From NCBI GenBank assembly GCA_947175215.1, contig CAMWLR010000017.1, positions 1 through 35,916 of the forward strand: a stretch of 35,916 bases of DNA, written 5' to 3'. Below the pieces are notes generated by a model, which saw only the letters and a program-made list of their open reading frames with translations, made no database searches and was not told the DNA's origin. The position numbers and the translations under genes were made by a program. Shown here piece by piece: positions 1 through 8,419 of the stretch (position 1 is its first letter; each line of letters opens with the position of its first letter). Source of the stretch: an uncultured Porphyromonadaceae bacterium. GTDB taxonomy: Bacteria; Bacteroidota; Bacteroidia; Bacteroidales; Muribaculaceae.

Positions 1-963
1 CCGTCGCGGCCCTTTGCTCTTCTTTGCGCCATACTTATATTTTTCTGGTGGCCAGGGTCTGCTTGTTCTCTTTCGGGGGGTTGGCGGGGTTGGGCTCACA
101 CACCGCAACCCGACTCAGCATCAGACGATAAGCCAACCATGCTTGTCATTGATGACAATGCCGATATGCGCAATCTCATAGAGTCGGTGCTGGGCGAGGA
201 ATATCAGATATATCAGGCTGCCGACGGGCGCGAAGGGCTCGCCAAGGCCGTGAGATTTGTGCCCGACATCATCATCTCTGACATAATGATGCCGGTGATG
301 GATGGCCTTGAGTTCTGCCGGCGTGTCAAGTCAGAGGTGACCACCTCACACATACCCGTGGTGATGCTCACCGCCTGCGCCCAGGATGAGCAGCGCGTCG
401 AGGGTTATGACTGCGGGGCCGACGGGTATATATCCAAGCCCTTTAGCGGCGAAGTGCTGCGTGCCCGATGCCGCAATCTGCTCGACAACCGCAAGCTCAT
501 ACGCAATCTGTGGCAGGGTGGCGAGGGTGTGGCACCGTCACACACCATAGCTGAGCAACAGGCCGAGCGGCCCGACGACACACCCGTCAAGTCTCAAAAG
601 CCCGACAAAACCGAGATAGTGGGGAATACCGATCCGGACAACGAGTTCTATAACCGTTTCCTTGCTGTCTTCAGACAGGAGATGTCTGACCCCAATCTCA
701 ATGTCGAGCAGCTGGCGGCAGCTATGGGGCTGGGCCATTCGCAATTCTACCGCAAGATCAAAGCCCTCACCAACTATTCGCCGGTAGAGCTTATGCGTCA
801 GCTGCGTCTGCGCCGTGGGCAGCATCTGCTCAAGACCTCCACTAAAACCGTGAGCGAGATAGCATATGAGGTGGGATTCTCATCGCCGGCATATTTTACC
901 AAATGTTATCGCACGGTATTCGGCGAGACTCCGTCAGAGTTGCGAGACCGGCTTGCCCTCTGA
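1..963 (+). CDS. Hybrid two-component system regulator, C-terminal part (receiver + AraC-type DNA-binding domain), 5'-truncated by window edge
   Basis: The reading frame is open from the first base to the stop at 961-963, so the gene is cut by the window start. From the Met at 139 there is a response-regulator receiver: acidic pair DD (residues 5-6), phospho-acceptor D48 in SDIMMP, a Thr in VVMLTA and a Lys in YISKPF. A linker of about 50 residues follows, then an AraC-type double helix-turn-helix ending in SPAYFTKCYRTVFGETPSELR. This order at the end of a longer protein is that of Bacteroides hybrid two-component systems, whose periplasmic sensor binds a glycan breakdown product and whose AraC domain activates the adjacent susC/susD operon. 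Oddity: the 46 in-frame residues before the receiver do not look like the end of a kinase ATPase domain and contain a hydrophobic run (FALLCAILIFFWW). By position it should regulate the locus downstream; fructose as ligand is inferred from the GH32 genes. Confidence 0.9.
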   Translation, partial: PSRPFALLCAILIFFWWPGSACSLSGGWRGWAHTPQPDSASDDKPTMLVIDDNADMRNLIESVLGEEYQIYQAADGREGLAKAVRFVPDIIISDIMMPVMDGLEFCRRVKSEVTTSHIPVVMLTACAQDEQRVEGYDCGADGYISKPFSGEVLRARCRNLLDNRKLIRNLWQGGEGVAPSHTIAEQQAERPDDTPVKSQKPDKTEIVGNTDPDNEFYNRFLAVFRQEMSDPNLNVEQLAAAMGLGHSQFYRKIKALTNYSPVELMRQLRLRRGQHLLKTSTKTVSEIAYEVGFSSPAYFTKCYRTVFGETPSELRDRLAL

Positions 964-985
964 GGCAGCTCAGCTAAATGATTAT

Positions 986-1027
986 ATCAGTATCCCCGTG
1001 GTCGTGTCAGATCGCGGGGATACTGAT
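986..1027 (+). terminator. Hairpin terminator of the regulator gene
   Basis: A perfect 13-bp inverted repeat has arms at 986-998 (ATCAGTATCCCCG) and 1015-1027 with a 16-nt loop. It starts 23 bases after the regulator stop codon. There is no long U tract after it, so efficiency is uncertain, but its position fits transcription termination before susC. Confidence 0.6.
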
Positions 1028-1036
1028 TTAATGATG

Positions 1037-1071
1037 AAAAATCCGGCATTTGATAGTAAAATTTCGGCATT
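1037..1071 (+). promoter_or_regulatory. Candidate operator: 14-bp direct repeat, 21-bp period, upstream of susC
   Basis: Two direct copies sit at 1037-1050 (AAAAATCCGGCATT) and 1058-1071 (AAAATTTCGGCATT). They match at 12 of 14 positions and are spaced exactly 21 bp start to start, about two helical turns. They lie 60-94 bases upstream of the TAnnTTTG box of susC. AraC-type regulators commonly bind direct half-sites on one DNA face, so this is a good candidate binding site for the hybrid regulator encoded just upstream. Binding itself is inference. Confidence 0.45.
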
Positions 1072-1130
1072 GCACGATTTTTATCAGCAAGTGAAATATT
1101 TGTCATACCCCCCCCGACGGGCTGTGATAC

Positions 1131-1138
1131 TATCTTTG
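1131..1138 (+). promoter_or_regulatory. -7 box (TATCTTTG) of the susC promoter
   Basis: TATCTTTG matches the Bacteroidota -7 consensus TAnnTTTG exactly and lies 31 bases before the susC start codon. A matching TTG at the usual 19-21 bp upstream is missing; that stretch is a run of eight C (1108-1115). A promoter with a good -7 and no -33 box fits one that needs an activator. Confidence 0.55.
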
Positions 1139-1169
1139 TGGCACAATTTTCAAACCAATCTAACAAGAC

Positions 1170-4100
1170 ATGAAAAAAACAATCCTGTACACGCTGCTGA
1201 TGCTCATGGCAGTCTTCAGCGTCAAAGCACAAGAGATTACCGTCAGCGGTACTGTGCTGTCAGGGTCGGACGATGAGCCTCTGATCGGGGCGACTGTCCG
1301 CTCGGTCGCAACCAATGCCGGCACGTCAACCGACATTGATGGTAATTTCACAATCAAAGTCCCTCAGGGATCAGACCTTCAGGTCTCATATATAGGATAT
1401 GAGACTCAGACAGTAAAGGCGATGCCTGAGATGACCATCACCCTTAAAGATAATGCTGCCTCGCTCGACGAGGTCGTTGTCGTGGGTTATACCACACAGC
1501 GCAAGGCCGACCTGACCGGATCGGTGGCCGTGATGAACATGAAGGAGCCTCTGAGCGAAAACTCAGGTAATATCATGAACTCTATGGCCGGCAAGCTCCC
1601 GGGCGTGAACGTAGTGCCCGACGCCGCCCCCGGCGGTACCGGCTCGATCCGTGTGCGCGGTATGTCGACCGCCAACTCCTCAAATGATCCTCTCTATATC
1701 ATCGACGGAGTGCCCACCGACAACATCAACTGCATCAACCCCTCGGATATCGAGAGTATGCAGGTGCTCAAAGATGCCGCCTCAGCCTCTATCTATGGTA
1801 GCCGCGCCGCCAACGGTGTCGTTATCATCACCACCAAGCAGGGTAAAGGTGACCGCATGAGCATCAACATCAATTATGCCGCTTCGGCCCAGACAATAGC
1901 CAAGCGTTACAAGATGCTCGATGCCAACCAGTGGGGCGTCGCTTACTGGGCAGCCTCTAACAACTCTAACATCAAGCCCTCACACGTGCTCTATGGCAAT
2001 GGCGAGGTGCCTGTGCTGCAACCCTTTGTCGACGGCAATCCCAACTTCCCCACAACCAACACCGACTGGCAGGATCAGGTTTACCACACAGCATGGACCA
2101 ACAACCTGACCGCCTCAATCTCTAACAATACAGAGAAAGCATCGGTGCTCTTCTCGCTCAACTATATCAATCAGAACGGTAACATCCGCGATACATTCTA
2201 CGAGCGTTATTCGGCACGTATCAACTCGCGCTACGACTTCAACAAATATATCAGCATCGGTGAAAACCTGATGGTGGCCCGCTGGACCAACCGTGGTATG
2301 GATGTGGCCGGCGACCGCGGTATCCCCTTCACCGCCATGAGCCAGCACCCCGCCCTCCCCGTCAAGGGTCTCAACGGTGAGTGGACCCGCCCGCTGGGGC
2401 TTATCGCCTCTGACCTGGCCAACCCCTGCCAGCTTATCGCCAATGCCGCCGACAACTCGCTGCAGTCATGGCGTGTCCTCGGCAACGCCTACCTTGAGGT
2501 GAAGCCCATCGAGGGTCTCACACTCAAGACCAACATCGGTATCGAGCACAGCCAGTATTTCAATGTCAACCTCGGCCGCGCCGTCAACCCCGGTGATGTC
2601 AACAGTGTGTCGAGTGACTATGGCCAGGGCGACACATTCACCTGGACAAACACAGCCAACTATAACAAGACATTCAACGGTGTCCATCACCTCAACGTAC
2701 TTATCGGTACAGAGGCTATCGGCTATACATTCAAAGACCTCAACGGATGGCGTCAGGGTTACGCCTTTGAGGACGCCGACTTCATGCAGGTAGGTGCCGG
2801 CACAGGTGTCCGCGGTTCAGGAGGCGGCAAGACCCAGTGGAGCGTCTTCTCACTCTTCGGTAAGGCCGATTACAATTATGCCGACCGCTATCTGGCATCA
2901 TTCACCATCCGCCGCGACTCTAACTCACGATTCGCCAAGGATTTCCGCGCAGGTGTCTTCCCCGCATTCTCACTGGCATGGCGTCCCACACGCGAGGCTT
3001 TCTTCCCCGAAAACGATATCCTCAACGATCTCAAGATCCGTTACTCATGGGGTCAGAACGGTAACGCCAACATCCCCTCGCTCTATCCCGCCTACTCGAC
3101 CTATATCTTCAACACCGGTAACGGCGCCTATGACCTCAACGGCACCAACTCGTCGACAACCTCGGGTATCACACTGGCCTCGACCGGTAACCCCAAACTC
3201 AAATGGGAGACAACTTATCAGAACAATATCGGTCTTGACATGACATTCTTCAACGGTGCCCTCAACATCAGCGCCGACTATTACATCAAGAAGACCAAGG
3301 ATATGCTCACCATTCCCCCCGCCCTCGATGTGGCCGGCGAAAATGCTGCCGTATGGCTCAACACCGGTGACATGAAGAATAATGGATGGGAGATCACCAT
3401 CGCCTATAACTCACCGCAATATGGCGACTTCTCATGGAACGGATCTATCAATCTCTCGCAGTATAAGAATGAGCTGGTGACACTCAACTCACGTCAGAAA
3501 TTTATCGGCGGCGACCAGCGTCTTATCCCCGGCGAACCGATGGGCGTCTACTATGGCTATGTATGCGACGGTATCTTCCAGAATGAGATCGAGGTGGCCA
3601 ACCACGCCTCTCAGACAGGTGCTGCCCCCGGCCGTCTTATCTATCGCGACCTCAACGGCGACGGAGTCATCGACGACAACGACCGCTGCATCATCGGCGA
3701 CCCCAACCCCGATCTGTCGATGGGTATCAACCTGGCATTCAAATATAAGGCATTCACGCTCGATATGTTCTTTGCCGGCGATTTCGGTTTCGACATCCAG
3801 AATCACATGAAGCGTCAGCTGCTGTCGATGAACTATGGCAACCTCGCCACCAACCGCGGTGCCGACATCCTCAACGCATGGACCCCCACAAACACCGCCA
3901 CCGACATCCCCGCCCTGTCGCTGACCGACGACAACAACGAGGCCCGCTTCTCGACCTATTATGTCGAAAACGGATCATACATGAAGATGAAATATCTCAA
4001 GCTCTCATACTCACTTCCCAAGAATATCGTCAAGAAATTAGGCGCATCAAATCTTGATGTCTATGGTCAGGTCGAGAATGTATTCACCATGACCAAATAC

Positions 4101-4208
4101 AAGGGGCTTGATCCTGAGATACTCCCCGGTGAGTTTGGCGCACGCATCGACAACGGTGCTTATCCCCGCCCGCGCACCTTCACCATCGGTCTTAACCTCC
4201 AGTTCTAA
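1170..4208 (+). CDS. SusC-like TonB-dependent outer-membrane transporter (fructan-type locus)
   Basis: Outer-membrane importer for oligosaccharides, working with the SusD lipoprotein encoded next. The 1012-residue protein starts with a signal peptide (KKTILYTLLMLMAVFSVKA), then a carboxypeptidase-regulatory-like β-domain (ITVSGTVLS ... LIGATV). A TonB-box-like stretch follows (DEVVVVGYTTQ, about residue 100). The plug domain carries IRVRGMSTAN, PLYIIDGVP and ASIYGSRAANGVVIITTK. The remainder is a β-barrel ending in the aromatic C-terminus LNLQF typical of outer-membrane proteins. Length is normal for SusC. The substrate is inferred as a fructan from the two GH32 genes in the same locus; levan versus inulin cannot be told from this sequence. 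Confidence 0.95.
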   Translation: MKKTILYTLLMLMAVFSVKAQEITVSGTVLSGSDDEPLIGATVRSVATNAGTSTDIDGNFTIKVPQGSDLQVSYIGYETQTVKAMPEMTITLKDNAASLDEVVVVGYTTQRKADLTGSVAVMNMKEPLSENSGNIMNSMAGKLPGVNVVPDAAPGGTGSIRVRGMSTANSSNDPLYIIDGVPTDNINCINPSDIESMQVLKDAASASIYGSRAANGVVIITTKQGKGDRMSININYAASAQTIAKRYKMLDANQWGVAYWAASNNSNIKPSHVLYGNGEVPVLQPFVDGNPNFPTTNTDWQDQVYHTAWTNNLTASISNNTEKASVLFSLNYINQNGNIRDTFYERYSARINSRYDFNKYISIGENLMVARWTNRGMDVAGDRGIPFTAMSQHPALPVKGLNGEWTRPLGLIASDLANPCQLIANAADNSLQSWRVLGNAYLEVKPIEGLTLKTNIGIEHSQYFNVNLGRAVNPGDVNSVSSDYGQGDTFTWTNTANYNKTFNGVHHLNVLIGTEAIGYTFKDLNGWRQGYAFEDADFMQVGAGTGVRGSGGGKTQWSVFSLFGKADYNYADRYLASFTIRRDSNSRFAKDFRAGVFPAFSLAWRPTREAFFPENDILNDLKIRYSWGQNGNANIPSLYPAYSTYIFNTGNGAYDLNGTNSSTTSGITLASTGNPKLKWETTYQNNIGLDMTFFNGALNISADYYIKKTKDMLTIPPALDVAGENAAVWLNTGDMKNNGWEITIAYNSPQYGDFSWNGSINLSQYKNELVTLNSRQKFIGGDQRLIPGEPMGVYYGYVCDGIFQNEIEVANHASQTGAAPGRLIYRDLNGDGVIDDNDRCIIGDPNPDLSMGINLAFKYKAFTLDMFFAGDFGFDIQNHMKRQLLSMNYGNLATNRGADILNAWTPTNTATDIPALSLTDDNNEARFSTYYVENGSYMKMKYLKLSYSLPKNIVKKLGASNLDVYGQVENVFTMTKYKGLDPEILPGEFGARIDNGAYPRPRTFTIGLNLQF

Positions 4209-4232
4209 TCACTCTCATCTTCAAACATAATC

Positions 4233-4247
4233 GCGGGAAATTCCCGC
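4233..4247 (+). other. Small palindrome between susC and susD
   Basis: GCGGGAAATTCCCGC sits in the 55-base gap between the SusC stop and the SusD start. It can form a 6-bp hairpin with a 3-nt loop. Such an element could trim or attenuate the transcript between the two genes; no U tract follows it. Confidence 0.3.
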
Positions 4248-4263
4248 CATCATAACAGCAACG

Positions 4264-5940
4264 ATGAAAAACTATAAAAACATTATAAAGAACACCCTCT
4301 GCGCAGCCGCGTTGGCCTCTATGGCTCTCGCCACGGTCTCTTGCAACGACCTGCTCGACACCAAGCCCCAGGGTTCATTCACCGATGAGCAAATCGGTGA
4401 CGAGGAGGCTCTCGACCTGATGACCTCGGCCTACGCTACTCTGCTGTGTCACTATTTCGGCAACAACGAGTCTTTTGCCGGCCCGATCAACAACTGGGTG
4501 TTTGACTTGCGCTCAGACGATGCCCTCAAGGGTGGCGACGGTGTGACAATGGAGGGTTACATGCACCAGTATGAAGTGGGCAATATCCAGAGCGACAATG
4601 ATATCGCAAACTTCAAATGGCGCAACAACTATTACTCTATCGCCAGATGCAACACCGCCATCCGCTCTATCCTCAACGCCGAGTCGATCTCAGAGGATAA
4701 CCGCGCCATATTCGTGGCCGAGATGAAGACACTGCGCGCATATTACTACTTCGATATGCTCCGCATCTTCAAGATGTTCCCCTATTTCGACGAGACCGTC
4801 ATCGACCCCTCGGGCTGCCGCGCCGACGAGTATACCCGCGATCAGATCGCCGAGTTTATCAAGACCGACCTGCGCGCCGCCTATCTCGCCCTCCCCGAGA
4901 CCCAGAGGCAGCCCGGCCGCTTCAACCGCTATGTGGCCGCCGCTATCATGGCCCGCGTTAGCCTCTTCACCTCGTCATGGGCTGAGGCCGAGCAATATGC
5001 CGGATATGTGATCGACTCAGGCCAGTATGAGCTTTATCCCAACTTCCTCGATATGTCAAAGCCCGAATACAACAATATGTATGAGTCGGTGATGGCTATC
5101 CAGTTCTCGTCGGCCAACAGCCCCGACCAGTTTAACTTCAACAACTGTCTCAACTGCACCTGGTCAGAGGGTAACCTCTATGGCAACGGCGATGACTTCT
5201 ATCTCGGGTCGCAGAATCTGGTCAACGCATTCCGCACCGACGAAAACGGTCTTCCTTATCTCGACGGATCATTTAATAATGACAATATCGACGGCCCCGA
5301 CTATCCCGGCAATGTCGACCCGCGTCTCGACTTTACATTTGGCCGCATAGGGATGCCCTGGCGCTCACACATGTATAACGAGAAATGGTGTCGCAACCTT
5401 GAGCTTTACGGCCAGTATTCAGGCAAGAAGCCTTATCCTGCACCCGAATCACCCTACGTGACCACCGGTATCGTTCCCTGGGGCGCTTCATCGCTCAACT
5501 GGTCGCTCATCCGCTATGCCGATGTGATGCTGATGAAGGCCGAGGCCCTGATCGAGCAAAACAAGAATCTCGGCGAGGCACGCGACCTTATCAACGCCAT
5601 CCGCGCCAAGGCCGCCCGCTCGGTCGACCCCTCATATACCCCTGTCGACTGCAACCCCAATCTGGCCAACTATCTCGTCAACGAGTATCCCGCCACCGGC
5701 TGGAATCAGGATTATGCCCGTCGGGCAGTGCGCATGGAGCGCCGCATCGAGCTGGCTATGGAGGGTCACCGCTGGTTTGACCTCGTACGCTGGGGTATAG
5801 CCGTTCAGACCATGAATGAGTATTATGCCTCAGAGGTGAAGATCCACTCATATTACGAGGGTGCCAATCTCACCGAAGATGAGATCTATCTCCCCATCCC
5901 CGTCAACCAGGTCGACAACGCCGGTGACCTCTATAAATAA
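4264..5940 (+). CDS. SusD-like surface glycan-binding lipoprotein (RagB/SusD family)
   Basis: Cell-surface lipoprotein that caps the SusC barrel and delivers oligosaccharide to it. The 558-residue product has a lipoprotein signal with lipobox-like ATVSC (Cys about residue 28), then NDLLDTKPQGSF, the usual mature N-terminus of SusD proteins. Typical SusD landmarks follow: TLRAYYYFDMLRIF in the helical N-terminal half, DVMLMKAEALIEQ, and RMERRIELAMEGHRWFDLVRWG near the C-terminus. It ends with IYLPIPVNQVD, also usual for the family. It follows SusC by 55 bases and is followed after 21 bases by another lipoprotein gene, so the three form one transcription unit. Confidence 0.95.
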   Translation: MKNYKNIIKNTLCAAALASMALATVSCNDLLDTKPQGSFTDEQIGDEEALDLMTSAYATLLCHYFGNNESFAGPINNWVFDLRSDDALKGGDGVTMEGYMHQYEVGNIQSDNDIANFKWRNNYYSIARCNTAIRSILNAESISEDNRAIFVAEMKTLRAYYYFDMLRIFKMFPYFDETVIDPSGCRADEYTRDQIAEFIKTDLRAAYLALPETQRQPGRFNRYVAAAIMARVSLFTSSWAEAEQYAGYVIDSGQYELYPNFLDMSKPEYNNMYESVMAIQFSSANSPDQFNFNNCLNCTWSEGNLYGNGDDFYLGSQNLVNAFRTDENGLPYLDGSFNNDNIDGPDYPGNVDPRLDFTFGRIGMPWRSHMYNEKWCRNLELYGQYSGKKPYPAPESPYVTTGIVPWGASSLNWSLIRYADVMLMKAEALIEQNKNLGEARDLINAIRAKAARSVDPSYTPVDCNPNLANYLVNEYPATGWNQDYARRAVRMERRIELAMEGHRWFDLVRWGIAVQTMNEYYASEVKIHSYYEGANLTEDEIYLPIPVNQVDNAGDLYK

Positions 5941-5961
5941 ATCAAAACACCATCCCTAGCA

Positions 5962-7152
5962 ATGAAAAAATTATCATCATATATGCTGGCCCTGATGACC
6001 GTTGTGCTCTGCGGCCTGCTCAGCTCCTGCTCAGATTATGAGCCCAAGGGGTATCCCGAAGTACCCGAGATGGCCACCGCCTCAGACCTCCAGGCCTCGG
6101 TGACCGGCCGCTCGGTCACACTTACCTGGCAGCTCCCTCAGGGGAATGTGACAGGCGTAAGGGTCACAAGCAACACCGGCGCATCTGCCTCTTATCCTGC
6201 CGGCACCACCACCTGCACTCTCAAGGGGCAGCCGATGGATCGTCAGCTCTTCTATACCGTCAAAGTCGAGTATGACAACAAGTATGTGTCAGAGGGCGTG
6301 TCGGTCAATGTCGTGGTTCCTTTCGTGCCATCAAAGATGGCCTATCTGATGACCGCGCCCACTATCGCCGATCTCCCCGACGACGATGAGCGCGCAGCAG
6401 CCACCTGGTTTGCAGCCCAGGAGAACGCCGAGTTTATCACCCCTGCCCAGATCTCATCGCTCGACCCCGACATCTGCTCGGTGATCTGGATCGAAATCGA
6501 CCGTGAGGGTCTCCCCTTCGGCTGGCAGAATCTCCCCGGCGACCTTGCTTCTGACGCCACTATCGCCGCCCTGCGCGAATATTCGGCTAACGGCGGATCA
6601 CTCTACCTCGCCAACATGGCCACCCAGCTCACTCTGCCGCTCGGATTCGTGCCCGAGGGGATGGAGCCCACAATCTTTGGCAACGGTGCCGGTGGCTCGG
6701 GTGACGATGTATGGGTCATCAACCCCTATCTCGGCTGGGACTTCCGCGACGGCGCAGATCAGGGATTCTATGACCGCACCTCTCACGCCATCTTCCAGGG
6801 CCTCACTCTCGAAGACCCCAACGGATATGGTTATCCCAACCTGCCGCTTATCGGGCCCGGCCAGCGTGAAGACCACAACTGTATGTGGGACTGCAATATC
6901 TACGGCAAGGGTAACCAGCCCGATGTAATCAAGAACTTTGAGGTCACCACCAACTCACTGGTGCTCGCCACCTGGGGACATGTGCGTGACCACTGCGTGG
7001 CCGGTCTTGTCGATTTCTCGGCAGCCGGTGACCACGGTCGCTGCATCGCCAACGGTTTCGCCGCATACGAGTGGAATCAGAACTCTGGCGCCAACCCCTA
7101 TCAGGGTAACGTCGAGAAGCTGACTCTCAATATCCTCAATTACCTTAAGTAA
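5962..7152 (+). CDS. Surface lipoprotein with FN3-like and DUF4960-like domains (SusE-position glycan-binding protein)
   Basis: 396 residues with a lipoprotein signal peptide ending in LLSSCSDYEPKG. Residues about 38-118 look like a fibronectin-III/Ig-type β-domain (VTLTWQLPQGNVTGVRV). The rest (about 122-396) is the domain I recall as DUF4960, present in four neighbouring proteins in this window. Its signature blocks here are IWIEIDREGLPFGWQNLP, REDHNCMWD (residues 302-310), LATWGHVRDHCVAGLVDF and the end NVEKLTLNILNYL. Its place directly after susD is where Bacteroides loci encode SusE/F-type surface glycan-binding proteins, so a fructan-binding role on the cell surface is the most likely job. 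An enzymatic role is not excluded, because the REDHNC block is unusually conserved. Confidence 0.85.
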   Translation: MKKLSSYMLALMTVVLCGLLSSCSDYEPKGYPEVPEMATASDLQASVTGRSVTLTWQLPQGNVTGVRVTSNTGASASYPAGTTTCTLKGQPMDRQLFYTVKVEYDNKYVSEGVSVNVVVPFVPSKMAYLMTAPTIADLPDDDERAAATWFAAQENAEFITPAQISSLDPDICSVIWIEIDREGLPFGWQNLPGDLASDATIAALREYSANGGSLYLANMATQLTLPLGFVPEGMEPTIFGNGAGGSGDDVWVINPYLGWDFRDGADQGFYDRTSHAIFQGLTLEDPNGYGYPNLPLIGPGQREDHNCMWDCNIYGKGNQPDVIKNFEVTTNSLVLATWGHVRDHCVAGLVDFSAAGDHGRCIANGFAAYEWNQNSGANPYQGNVEKLTLNILNYLK

Positions 7153-7168
7153 TCACTAAAAACAGAAC

Positions 7169-7226
7169 ACCGGGGATGTCGCCCGCACGCTGAGACACCC
7201 GCGCAGCGACATCCCCGGTCTCTTTT
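7169..7226 (+). terminator. Strong terminator after the susC-susD-lipoprotein unit
   Basis: A perfect 14-bp inverted repeat has arms at 7169-7182 (ACCGGGGATGTCGC) and 7206-7219, and CTCTTTT follows. It lies 17 bases after the lipoprotein stop and separates the binding/transport genes from the downstream secreted proteins. Bases 7227-7304 have no clear TAnnTTTG box, so the next gene is either read through or uses an unrecognised promoter. Confidence 0.75.
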
Positions 7227-7304
7227 ACCAAATAACCCCGCCATCAGATACCATAACAAATCAAAGATCACATTTTAGATATTTACCTAACGATAACATA
7301 AAAC

Positions 7305-8390
7305 ATGAAAACTTCTTTACTTTATTCAACCGCTTTATCTGTTTCGCTTCTGTTTGCCGCAGATGCTGTCGCCAACCCCCGCGCTGCCGTCATGATCGGT
7401 GCTCAGGATGTAGAGTCGATCGACAACTTTCAGGAATATGCCGCTGCCAAATACTTCACTGAGTCTAACCCCGACGGTGTGGTGATCGCTCCGGGCGAAG
7501 TATCAAAAATCAATGCCGGCAATGTCGACTGCATCTGGCTGCATATCGACCGTCTCAATGTGGGTATGGGCAATCTCCCCGCCGAATTTATTACCCCCGA
7601 GGTTATAGACGCTCTCAAGGCTTATGTTGCCGAGGGTGGTAATCTGCTGCTCACCAAGCAGGCTACCCAGATGCTTTCGCTGCTCGGGCGTATCGACTCT
7701 AAGTTTGACCCGCATATCTATGGCGACGGCGATGGTGGCTCCGGCACAGATATCTGGACAGTCAACGCACAGATCGGCTACTGGTTTGTCAACTCTAACG
7801 ATAACCCCGAGGGTCTCGACCCCTCACAATATTATGATCACCGCGGCCATGAGATGTATGCCGGGATGACCACCAATTATGACTTCCCGATGGAGACTTT
7901 TGCCCTGCTCGGCACCGGTAACGGCACTGAGATGTGGCGCGAAGACCATAACTGCTGCTGGGATCTCAACTCATATAGCTATGACGCCGCAGGCGCAAAC
8001 ACTGTCGAGAAATTTGAGAAAGACAATAATGCCGTAGTGCTCGGCACCTGGGGTCATGTTCAAGACCACGCCGTAGCCGGCATCATCGAGTTTCTCCCGC
8101 AGGCTGAGGGTCAGGGCACAGTCATCGCCAATGGCCTGGCCGCTTATGAGTGGGCTCCCCGTCAGGGTGTCAATGCTTTCCACGACAATATCGAGAAGCT
8201 TACAGACAACACCATCAGTTATCTTGCCGCCAAAAACTCAGGTGTGACCGCAATATCTACCGATGTTGACGACAACGCCCCCGCCGTTTATTACAACCTG
8301 CAGGGCATCGAGGTGTCGGCCGACAATCTCACCCCCGGTATTTATGTGATCAGCAAGGGTGGCAAGATCGTCAAGAGTGTCATCCGCTAA
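7305..8390 (+). CDS. Secreted DUF4960-like protein with C-terminal sorting-like module
   Basis: 361 residues: a type I signal peptide (KTSLLYSTALSVSLLFAADA, no lipobox), one complete DUF4960-like domain (about 27-310) and a short C-terminal module. Domain blocks are CIWLHIDRLNVGMGNLP, GGNLLLTKQATQML, WREDHNCCWDLN (residues 211-222), VLGTWGHVQDHAVAGIIEF and VIANGLAAYEW. The last ~35 residues (YYNLQGIEV ... PGIYVISKGGKIVKSVIR) resemble the C-terminal modules common on secreted Bacteroidales proteins, related in look to type A sorting domains. It lacks the FN3-like domain of the upstream lipoprotein. It is followed after 29 bases by another member of the same family, so the two are probably co-transcribed. 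Function unknown; secretion with fructan enzymes suggests a role in binding or processing fructans. Confidence 0.8.
   Translation: MKTSLLYSTALSVSLLFAADAVANPRAAVMIGAQDVESIDNFQEYAAAKYFTESNPDGVVIAPGEVSKINAGNVDCIWLHIDRLNVGMGNLPAEFITPEVIDALKAYVAEGGNLLLTKQATQMLSLLGRIDSKFDPHIYGDGDGGSGTDIWTVNAQIGYWFVNSNDNPEGLDPSQYYDHRGHEMYAGMTTNYDFPMETFALLGTGNGTEMWREDHNCCWDLNSYSYDAAGANTVEKFEKDNNAVVLGTWGHVQDHAVAGIIEFLPQAEGQGTVIANGLAAYEWAPRQGVNAFHDNIEKLTDNTISYLAAKNSGVTAISTDVDDNAPAVYYNLQGIEVSADNLTPGIYVISKGGKIVKSVIR
7932..7970 (+). repeat. 39-nt dispersed block shared by three DUF4960 genes
   Basis: The block encoding MWREDHNCCWDLN is identical over 39 nt at 7932-7970 and 9785-9823, and differs at one base at 13608-13646. 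The surrounding sequence is clearly more diverged, so this is the most conserved DNA among the copies. Strong purifying selection or gene conversion could explain it. Confidence 0.8.
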
Positions 8391-8419
8391 AATATCCTTA
8401 AACTATAACCTCAAAATCA

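Noticed and set aside
1108-1115. Run of eight C upstream of susC as a phase-variation tract
   Set aside because: Short, and no other sign of switching such as inverted repeats for a recombinase; more likely just part of a promoter lacking a -33 box.
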